From Halieaceae bacterium (lineage in GTDB: Bacteria > Pseudomonadota > Gammaproteobacteria > Pseudomonadales > Halieaceae), in contig DPGN01000059.1 of NCBI GenBank assembly GCA_003523185.1, positions 31,334 through 37,586 on the forward strand: 6,253 nucleotides of DNA, given 5' to 3'. Numbering within the stretch: the stretch's first letter is position 1; the number at the start of each line of letters is the position of its first letter. The translations under genes and the position numbers were made by a program. Below, piece by piece: positions 1 to 5,870 of this stretch. The notes below the pieces were generated by a model that did no database searches, had not been told where the DNA came from, and saw only the letters and a list, made by a program, of their open reading frames with translations.

Positions 1-2067
1 CGTATCGAGACCAATGTCCTCACCTTCAAGTAGTAATACCGCACGAGCAAGTCGGTCGAGCGCGAGGTCGGTATTGGCAAGTCCGGCTGGCGTGGTAGCG
101 GCTTCCATAGGATTAAACGGCTGTTGAAATAGCGATGAGCCAAGTGACGTTTCGTCTGCGGGGTACTGCGTGATCCATTCTCTGAACAACACAGCGCCAC
201 GAGACTCGCTGTTGAACCGGCGATCCCAGGCGGCCAGCACGTTACAGGCTTGGGTCAGGTTGACTGGGGTGTCTGCAATAGTGCGTTGAGGCGTTGCATC
301 ACAGGCCGCGAGTAGCTCGGGCAGGAGCATGTCGGCGGTCAGGCTTTCATTGCTGAACAAGGCGGTCTGAATTTCACTACGGCTAAATTTACTATCCTCA
401 CCAGCATGTCCGTACGGGCTATCCGGGCGCAGTAAGGCAATATTCATGCGTGTGCGAACGCTGCGAGGTGTCATTGTCGGCCCGTAGAGGGGAGACAGTG
501 CTACGGCTGGCTTGTCCGGGTCACTGAGCCAGTAGCTGTCATTTGCATTGAAGACATACTGATTGCTCTCGATGAGTGGCCGACGCTCAAACGGCTCGGT
601 ATGTGGTACCGGAGAACTTGTTTCTAGCCACTCACTACTTGGCTGGCTGCCATCAAGTATCACGAGCCCTCGGGAGAGGTAGAGATACTGAAGCTTCGGT
701 ACAGCTTTCAGGGTGTTTTGCCAGCTGAGAATGGCCTCCTCACTTAAGGCACCGACATTGGAATTGTCAATGTAAACCGCGCGGCCGTCGGCTGAAGCAG
801 CGATCGTGTTAACCCAGGGCATTGCATTGTAGGTGCGATGCGCCTCGATGAATTCATCCATACTTTTCGCGCTACCCATGGCTTGCCACTGGGCGAAGGT
901 ATGAAGGTTTTCCGCGTTGGCATCTCGGACGGCAAACGCTGTGAGGGGATCATCGGTCAGCCCGGGTAGGGCCATCAACGGACCATGATGCGAAAACCAA
1001 ACAGTGTGCTGTCTATTGCTTAGCCCATCTGGCGTTTTTACGTCAGCGCTGACGGTTACCGAGTTGAGGTCGCGCCAACCATTTTCCCACCGGTACTGCC
1101 GAGGGTTATCTGGATTGAGTGCGAGTTGATAGATCACGGTGCGCTTTGAGTTCGACACTGTATGTGACCAACCAACCGCTTCATTGAAGCCAATTGCGAC
1201 GCCCGGCGCGCCGATTAAACCCGCGCCATAGGCATCGTAGACACCAGGAATCGTCAGGTGTTTTTCCCAGAATCGTGCTATGCCGTACCAAGGGTAATGT
1301 GGGTTGGCTAGCAGCAACCCTTTGCCGTTTTCCGAGCGCTCCGAGGCAATTGCCCAGGCGTTTGAGCCCATATCGCGAAGCTTCATGTCCGTGAGCGTAT
1401 CGCGCAGTGGTGGCGCCTTCGCGAGCGCGGCGATAGCTGCACTTGCCTCTACTTGCGGAGTGGGTGGTGCCGCTGCGGTAATTGCCCCCGCAATTCGTGG
1501 CAAGGTGTAGACCAAGGTAACGTACTGAGCCATGAACTCCGTTGCCGTGACCGGTCTTACCCAGTTCGCTTTATCACACCATGATCCAAACTTGCCGGCG
1601 CGCTCATTAACAAACTGGTTATATCCGGCGGTATAACCCTCGACCCATTCTTTGATCTGAGGCTCTTGCGCTGTAAGCGCCTCGCCAGCCTTTTCGGGGA
1701 TGCCAAGCGCCTTAATGACAATGTCTCTGCTGAGATTTCGGTTACGGGGCCCCGGACCAAAAACTGCGGCGCTCTCACCGCGCGATTGCACCAGCGCCAG
1801 TGCCATATTGCAGATGTGATCTTCTGCTGCCGTGTAGGCTTCTCCAAAACCTAAGGAGCCCCAGGACTCAGCCGTGATGTGCGGAATGCCGTATTCGGTC
1901 TTTACCACGGTCGCTTCATAGCGGTTTGACCTATCAGTCTCCGATTGACTGCATCCAAGACTGACCATCATTCCACTGGTCACAACAATTGCTAGGATCC
2001 GTTTGGCCTTGCTAAGAGGGGTAATGCTTATTTTTTTGGTTGGTTTCTTGGGGGAGAGTGAGTACAT
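1..2067 (-). CDS. Penicillin acylase family Ntn hydrolase, PvdQ/aculeacin-type N-acyl amide acylase (3' end beyond the window)
   Basis: An open frame of 689 codons runs from the ATG at 2067 off the left edge, so the C-terminus is missing (roughly 110 residues, judged against my memory of PvdQ). Family members are made as one precursor that cuts itself into alpha and beta chains, and they hydrolyse amide-linked acyl chains such as those of acyl-homoserine lactones, lipopeptides or beta-lactams. Residues 1-39 hold a Lys/Arg-rich start, a hydrophobic stretch and SLGC, an imperfect lipobox, suggesting export and perhaps a lipid anchor at Cys39. The alpha chain has the typical GIPHI at about 60-64. 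The cleavage site is Gly234-Ser235, with SNAW starting the beta chain. Counting Ser235 as beta-1, His257 is beta-23 (ANPH) and Val304 is beta-70 (WSHTV), the positions known in PvdQ; Asn509 in NANDS is the probable oxyanion Asn. The catalytic set therefore looks complete. The start is supported by AAAGAGA just upstream. Family is sure; substrate is unknown. Confidence 0.93.
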   Translation of the reverse strand, partial: MYSLSPKKPTKKISITPLSKAKRILAIVVTSGMMVSLGCSQSETDRSNRYEATVVKTEYGIPHITAESWGSLGFGEAYTAAEDHICNMALALVQSRGESAAVFGPGPRNRNLSRDIVIKALGIPEKAGEALTAQEPQIKEWVEGYTAGYNQFVNERAGKFGSWCDKANWVRPVTATEFMAQYVTLVYTLPRIAGAITAAAPPTPQVEASAAIAALAKAPPLRDTLTDMKLRDMGSNAWAIASERSENGKGLLLANPHYPWYGIARFWEKHLTIPGVYDAYGAGLIGAPGVAIGFNEAVGWSHTVSNSKRTVIYQLALNPDNPRQYRWENGWRDLNSVTVSADVKTPDGLSNRQHTVWFSHHGPLMALPGLTDDPLTAFAVRDANAENLHTFAQWQAMGSAKSMDEFIEAHRTYNAMPWVNTIAASADGRAVYIDNSNVGALSEEAILSWQNTLKAVPKLQYLYLSRGLVILDGSQPSSEWLETSSPVPHTEPFERRPLIESNQYVFNANDSYWLSDPDKPAVALSPLYGPTMTPRSVRTRMNIALLRPDSPYGHAGEDSKFSRSEIQTALFSNESLTADMLLPELLAACDATPQRTIADTPVNLTQACNVLAAWDRRFNSESRGAVLFREWITQYPADETSLGSSLFQQPFNPMEAATTPAGLANTDLALDRLARAVLLLEGEDIGLDT

Positions 2068-2247
2068 GCGGCATCTCTTTTTTTCGTCGATGGTCGCGCT
2101 ACACGTTACTCGGAAAGTGGCAGATAGCGCCAGTGAAAGCGCTGTTTTTTTGGGCGATTGGGGCCAAGCGATGATTAGCTATGAGTGAAGATATCTGCGT
2201 TCGCAGAGTGAGGGGTGCTGATTAGAGCGCTGTCGCCCCTTCGCCAT
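2068..2247. other. Intergenic region between the acylase gene and the five-gene block
   Basis: This is the only non-coding stretch above 40 bases in the window. I see no small gene in it. It holds a 5-bp inverted repeat (AGGGG/CCCCT, 2211-2240) with a 20-base loop just after the stop codon of the MhpD-like gene, and a short perfect hairpin at 2194-2207 (TCTGC, 4-base loop, GCAGA). Neither is followed by a T-tract on the minus strand, so neither is a convincing terminator for the block. A plus-strand stem (2126-2130 with 2139-2143) followed by seven T is also present. No clear -35/-10 pair for the acylase was found by eye, though a promoter of its own is likely given the gap. Confidence 0.6.
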
Positions 2248-2970
2248 TTACCCGATGGTAAATTCAATTGTACCCAGTGGCCCGTAACTGACTTCATAAT
2301 CGCCTGGATCTGCTTCCATCGCGGCTCCGTTGGTCCCAGCGAGCAGCACCCCCCCTTGAGGTATCGTAAATCCAAGGTTGCTAGCTTTGTTGACACACCA
2401 TTCAAGCGCTTGCTTGGGGCCGCCAAAAGAATCGAGGGGTGAGGTCGTAAGTATGACCTCACCGTCCCGCATCAATTCAATGTCAATGTCCGCAAGGGCA
2501 ATGAAGTCGAAGCTATCCCAAGCGCTCATCTCACCCAAGATAAATTGGTCCGCGCCCAAATTGGCGAGTGTTACGTTGCCGGGGGTCAAATCCTCAGGTC
2601 TGCAGAAGTCCACACGGACAAATTCCACGGCGGGGCCGATGCTGATAGGGCTGCCATCGCTGTTGAGCCGCATAGCCAGCTCACACTCGATGCGGCGACT
2701 GGCGGTGTATGACAGTGTTGCCGCGTTCTCGGTTTCGCTCTGTTGGTAAAGCAGGCCAAGTAAAGGCTCTTCCAGACCAAAAAGTGCCTGAAGGTCTGCG
2801 TTGGTTACGCCAGCCTTAATTCCCGCCGACGTTTCACCGGAGATGAGGCTCGTCAGCTGAGGGATGAGTGAGTAGGCCTCGGTAACGGTGACGCCAGAGG
2901 GGAATTCAGGCCAGATTGATTTGGTTTTGATGGCATCCGCGAGATCCTCGATAAACCTATCTGTGCTCAT
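2248..2970 (-). CDS. Divergent MhpD-like protein of the FAH fold (2-keto-4-pentenoate hydratase / 4-oxalocrotonate decarboxylase group)
   Basis: The 240-residue product matches the hydratase/decarboxylase group that acts on 2-hydroxy-dienoate acids in meta-cleavage and related pathways, using a divalent metal in the cytoplasm. The family pattern is visible in order: GIKAGVTN (50-57, with Lys52 in place of the family's conserved Lys), ECE (95-97) as the first two metal ligands, PAVEF with Glu116 as the third, LANLGADQFILG (135-146) in place of the usual ADN...G segment, FGGPKQALEW (182-191), then the GGVLLAGTNG and GDYEVSYGPLG motifs near the C-terminus. It is about 20 residues shorter than MhpD as I know it, and most of the loss lies between the second and third metal ligands. 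The usual SRI and ADN motifs read differently, so the exact reaction is uncertain. An in-frame TGA at 2976-2974 lies two codons before the ATG and fixes the start. It follows the dioxygenase gene by 37 bases and is the last gene of the block. Confidence 0.85.
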   Translation of the reverse strand: MSTDRFIEDLADAIKTKSIWPEFPSGVTVTEAYSLIPQLTSLISGETSAGIKAGVTNADLQALFGLEEPLLGLLYQQSETENAATLSYTASRRIECELAMRLNSDGSPISIGPAVEFVRVDFCRPEDLTPGNVTLANLGADQFILGEMSAWDSFDFIALADIDIELMRDGEVILTTSPLDSFGGPKQALEWCVNKASNLGFTIPQGGVLLAGTNGAAMEADPGDYEVSYGPLGTIEFTIG

Positions 2971-2981
2971 CGTTCAGTATT

Positions 2982-2986
2982 TCCCC
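2982..2986 (-). promoter_or_regulatory. Weak ribosome binding site for the MhpD-like gene
   Basis: GGGGA lies 11 bases before the ATG at 2970. It is off the GGAGG consensus and spaced a little long, so initiation may be weaker here than for the CoA-transferase, or coupled to the gene before it. Confidence 0.45.
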
Positions 2987-3007
2987 ACATTGCGATTTTC
3001 TTACCGC

Positions 3008-3856
3008 TCACCACTGGGTGTCAGCGATGGTGACCCGATGTAACAGTCGATCGTAGCCATCGAAGCCACCCGTTGCCGAGTGTAGGAGGGACCGATTATC
3101 CCAGATGACCAGCATGTCCTTTTCCCATTTGTGGCGATACTGGAACTTTTCCTGCGTCTGATAGACATACAATTCCATTGCAAGGGCCTGCGAGTCTTCT
3201 AACGACATACCTTCAAAGCTCTGTATGTAGGCAGCGGATGAAAACAGCGCTTTCGTGCCGGTCTCGTGGTGCTCCCGCACAAATGGGTGTGGACAGGTTT
3301 CGCGTGCTTTCTCGCTGGGTTTGATCTGCATGCTGCGACCAGCCGCTTGATCGCCTTCACCATAGGCCCCATCCGGGGCATAGCCCAGAGCGGCGGAGTG
3401 TATGGCGGTAAGGCCCTCAACTTTCTCGCGAAGCTCGTTGGGCATCTCCTCGTAGGCCTTCACTTGGTCAGCAAACAACGTATCACCACCCTGGGGAGGG
3501 ATTGTGATGCCAAACAGTGCTGTGCCCGCCGGCGGTACCGCCATAAAACTCCAGTCGGTATGGAAGATCTCAGCAAAGATGGGGGTCTTCTCGTCCGCGT
3601 CGCGTTGAATCGCACAAATATTGGGGTAGCCATCGATGTGCCCGAAAAATGGGTCCTCTCCGACTTCACCGAAGTATTGCGCTACTCGCTCGAGGTCCTC
3701 TGGCGTCAGGGCTTGATTGGGTAAGGCGATGACCTTGTGTTCCAGCCACAGTTGCCTGAGTTCGGCAATCTGTGAGTCGGTAAGATCTTGAGTGAGGTCG
3801 ATGCCCTCGATGCGAGCGCCGCAGGCTTGTCCTGAGGGGGTAACGGTTAATGTCAT
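3008..3856 (-). CDS. TauD/TfdA family Fe(II)/2-oxoglutarate-dependent dioxygenase
   Basis: The product is 282 residues, the usual size for this family (E. coli TauD is 283). These cytoplasmic enzymes couple decarboxylation of 2-oxoglutarate to hydroxylation of a substrate, often breaking a C-S, C-O or C-N bond as the hydroxylated product collapses. The facial triad is complete: His99 and Asp101 in FHTDWSF, and His259 in WDNRSLLHSA. The 2-oxoglutarate-binding arginines sit at Arg270 and Arg274 in DRLLHRVTI, matching TauD Arg266 and Arg270 with a constant shift of four. The N-terminal half carries the usual GARIEGIDL (13-21) and LTPEDLERVAQYFGE. It should therefore be active. The substrate is not readable: known relatives act on taurine, aryloxyacetates and alkyl sulfates. 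It lies 40 bases after the SDR gene and 37 before the MhpD-like gene. An ATG four bases upstream of the chosen start meets a stop at once (ATG GAA TGA), which supports the ATG at 3856. Confidence 0.95.
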   Translation of the reverse strand: MTLTVTPSGQACGARIEGIDLTQDLTDSQIAELRQLWLEHKVIALPNQALTPEDLERVAQYFGEVGEDPFFGHIDGYPNICAIQRDADEKTPIFAEIFHTDWSFMAVPPAGTALFGITIPPQGGDTLFADQVKAYEEMPNELREKVEGLTAIHSAALGYAPDGAYGEGDQAAGRSMQIKPSEKARETCPHPFVREHHETGTKALFSSAAYIQSFEGMSLEDSQALAMELYVYQTQEKFQYRHKWEKDMLVIWDNRSLLHSATGGFDGYDRLLHRVTIADTQW

Positions 3857-3864
3857 TCCATGTT

Positions 3865-3868
3865 CTCC
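3865..3868 (-). promoter_or_regulatory. Ribosome binding site for the dioxygenase gene
   Basis: GGAG lies 8 bases before the ATG at 3856. It sits within CGGAGAACA, a 9-base string that also precedes the SDR gene. The rest of the 40-base gap (3857-3896) is A-rich on the coding strand, which favours an open initiation region. Confidence 0.65.
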
Positions 3869-3896
3869 GCTAATTATTCTTTTGTTTGTTGTTAGA

Positions 3897-4664
3897 TTAA
3901 GGCGCGTGGTTCCACCATGCTAGATCCGAGTACGCCCTCAAATCCAGCTCGTGTGTCCACGCGGAGCGGTGTTGATGAGCGATGTGGAAGTAGGTCTCTG
4001 CCATTTCACTCGGCAGCAGAAGGCCGTCATGCTCCTTGCCACGGGTCTCGCGGAGTTTCTCGAACATCTCAGCGCCCAGCATTTTGCCGAGTGTATCGGG
4101 TGCATCGACGGCGCCATCAACGATGATGTGCGCAACGTGAATTCCCTTTGATGCGTATTCGGCGTTCAAGGTTTGACAGAGCATGCGTCGGCCGCCCATG
4201 GCAGCCGCGTGTGAATGCTGCCCGGCATTACCGCGAACCGCAGCGGTGGCCGATGTCACCAGAATGGTGCCCTTGCCACGAGCTTCCATCGCCGGAATGA
4301 CGGCTTTGGCGAGTCGGAATAGGCCCATACAAGCCATCTGCCAGCCGAGTTCAAAGGTTTTTAATGCGGTGCTCTCGAGTGGTCGGTTACCAATCTGTGC
4401 ACCCAGGTTGAACAGCACCACCGCGATGGGACCGATTTGCTCAACCTCTTCCACTAGTTTTTCGATGGCACCTTCCTCGACGGCGTTGAGCATGTGACCT
4501 GAGGCAGCTCCGCCATTTGATTCAATGCCATCAACGAGTTTTTGTAAGCCCTCAGCGTCACTTCGACGGCATAGGGCGGCGTGATAGCCATTCGCGGCAA
4601 ACTTCGCTCCCACTGAGCCGCCAATGCCCGCGCCCGCGCCGATAATCAAACATACTTTTTTCAT
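3897..4664 (-). CDS. SDR-family Rossmann protein lacking the catalytic Tyr and Lys
   Basis: The 255-residue product has the length and order of a classical short-chain dehydrogenase/reductase. The dinucleotide-binding GAGAGIG glycine motif is at 9-15, Arg33-Arg34 at the end of the second strand hint at NADP(H), FNLGA (85-89) replaces the usual NNAG, and Ser138 in VTSATAA is the expected catalytic Ser. Fourteen residues later, where YxxxK should be, the sequence reads HAAAM (152-156), so both the proton-donor Tyr and the Lys are gone. The C-terminal half keeps the pattern GIHVAHIIVDGAVD (174-187), typical of a subgroup in which, from memory, Phe often replaces Tyr while Lys stays. The fold and nucleotide binding are well supported; ordinary alcohol/ketone redox activity is doubtful. 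It starts 18 bases after the CoA-transferase gene and is clearly part of the same operon. It may be a reductase with a changed mechanism, or a non-catalytic binding protein. Confidence 0.9.
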   Translation of the reverse strand: MKKVCLIIGAGAGIGGSVGAKFAANGYHAALCRRSDAEGLQKLVDGIESNGGAASGHMLNAVEEGAIEKLVEEVEQIGPIAVVLFNLGAQIGNRPLESTALKTFELGWQMACMGLFRLAKAVIPAMEARGKGTILVTSATAAVRGNAGQHSHAAAMGGRRMLCQTLNAEYASKGIHVAHIIVDGAVDAPDTLGKMLGAEMFEKLRETRGKEHDGLLLPSEMAETYFHIAHQHRSAWTHELDLRAYSDLAWWNHAP

Positions 4665-4673
4665 CTCATTGTT

Positions 4674-4677
4674 CTCC
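4674..4677 (-). promoter_or_regulatory. Ribosome binding site for the SDR gene
   Basis: GGAG lies 9 bases before the ATG at 4664, inside the 18-base gap after the CoA-transferase stop codon. An ATG five bases upstream is in another frame and stops immediately (ATG AGA TGA), so the start at 4664 is preferred. Confidence 0.65.
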
Positions 4678-4682
4678 GATGC

Positions 4683-5870
4683 TTAGTGGCCGACCTTAAG
4701 CCGGCTGTTCTCGATGAGTGACTCGATGGTTTCTTCGTCATAGCCAAGTTCTGCCAGCAAGCTTGGACCGTGTTCGCCAAGCTTTGGCGCGGGTCCTGCG
4801 ATTTCGCTGGGCGTTTTGTCAAAACGTGCGGCTGGGCGTGCCTGCCGGACTTCGCCGAAACCTTCATGAGACGTTTTATTAATGGATTCGTTGGCGAGGA
4901 TCTGATCGTGATCCATCAACTCCATGCGTGTCAGTAGCGGGGCGCAAGGGACGCCCTCGGTATCCAGCCGCTCGAGTACTTCACTGCTCGCCCACTTCTT
5001 GATCTCGCCTGCGGTGATTTTTTTACGCTCTTCGACATTAACGAATCGATCACCAGCGGTCTTGAAACGCGGATCCTCAATGAGGTCATCGCGATTGAGC
5101 GCGCGGCACATGCCGGCCCATTCTTTGTCTGAGATGGCACCCGCAGTGATATAGCGGTCCTGTGTTTCGTAGATGAGGTCCTGAGTGCCCTGCAGTTTGG
5201 TCACGTCGAACTCCATGTCACCGTAGGTGAGCCCAGCCATACCCTCGGGCCAGAAGAACGACAGCATCGTCTCGAGCATTGATAAGCGGATGTGCTGTCC
5301 TTCTCCGGTTTTCCCGCGCACGTACAGAGCCGAGCTAATCGCTTGTGCCGCAGTCAATGACGTCACCTTGTCCGCGAGGATGATGCGGAACATCTGCGGC
5401 CGCCCTGAAGCCCGATCCATTTGAATGTCGGTGGCGCCTGACAGTGCCTGAATGACGGGGTCGTACACCCGCTTTTGTGAGTACGGACCGCTCTCGCCAA
5501 AGCCACTGATCGACACGTAGATCAGTTTTTTATTGGTCTCACGGAGCACATCCTCGCCAAAGCCCATTCGCTCGATTGCCCCGGGGCGAAAGTTCTGAAT
5601 GAAAACATCGGCGTCAGCCGCGAGCTCGAGAAGAATCTTTTTTCCCTCTTCGGATTTGAGGTCCAAAGAAATCGACTCCTTACCGCGATTGCACGAGTAA
5701 AAGGCGGGTGACACGTCGTTATGCTTTCCACCAATGTGTCGCATTTGCTCGCCTACAAGCGGCTCTACTTTGATAACGCGAGCGCCCTGGTCTGCCAACA
5801 TCATTGCCGCTACCGGCCCCGATACCATGCTGGTTAAATCAAGGACCTTCAGTCCGTCTAAGGCACCCAT
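4683..5870 (-). CDS. Class III (CaiB/BaiF family) CoA-transferase
   Basis: The complete 395-residue product has the normal length of this family, whose members move CoA between a CoA thioester and a free carboxylic acid in the cytoplasm through an aspartyl-CoA thioester. Hallmarks in order are: LDGLKVLDLT near the start, the LADQGARVIKVEP nucleotide/CoA-binding stretch (25-37), YSCNRGKESISLDL (58-71), FIQNFRPGAIERMG (90-103), ISGFGESGPY (121-130), YDPVIQALSG (136-145), and Asp167 in ILADKVT at the place of the catalytic Asp169 of formyl-CoA transferase. GEGQHIRLSMLE (189-200) and a C-terminal GPAPKLGEHG complete the pattern. The ATG overlaps the stop codon of the GST-like gene (TAATG) and has a strong GGAGG six bases upstream, so the two genes are probably translationally coupled. 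The acid and CoA donor are unknown: related enzymes use formate/oxalate, carnitine, bile acids, arylsuccinates and 2-methylacyl groups (as racemases). Confidence 0.95.
   Translation of the reverse strand: MGALDGLKVLDLTSMVSGPVAAMMLADQGARVIKVEPLVGEQMRHIGGKHNDVSPAFYSCNRGKESISLDLKSEEGKKILLELAADADVFIQNFRPGAIERMGFGEDVLRETNKKLIYVSISGFGESGPYSQKRVYDPVIQALSGATDIQMDRASGRPQMFRIILADKVTSLTAAQAISSALYVRGKTGEGQHIRLSMLETMLSFFWPEGMAGLTYGDMEFDVTKLQGTQDLIYETQDRYITAGAISDKEWAGMCRALNRDDLIEDPRFKTAGDRFVNVEERKKITAGEIKKWASSEVLERLDTEGVPCAPLLTRMELMDHDQILANESINKTSHEGFGEVRQARPAARFDKTPSEIAGPAPKLGEHGPSLLAELGYDEETIESLIENSRLKVGH

Noticed and set aside
1557..1847. A 96-codon minus-strand frame inside the acylase gene
   Set aside because: The acylase frame is continuous through this region with clear family motifs (the GESAAVFG area and onward), so this is an out-of-frame shadow.
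2126..2151. Intrinsic terminator on the plus strand (5-bp stem plus T7)
   Set aside because: The stem is short with an 8-base loop, and there is no plus-strand gene upstream for it to terminate; noted only as a possible antisense terminator.
2378..2749. A 123-codon plus-strand open frame opposite the MhpD-like gene
   Set aside because: It is Ser-rich and low in recognisable motifs, and lies entirely within a supported gene on the other strand.
3266..3724. A 152-codon plus-strand open frame opposite the dioxygenase gene
   Set aside because: It is wholly antisense to a gene with an intact catalytic triad, its product resembles no family I know, and open antisense frames are common opposite genes of this codon use.
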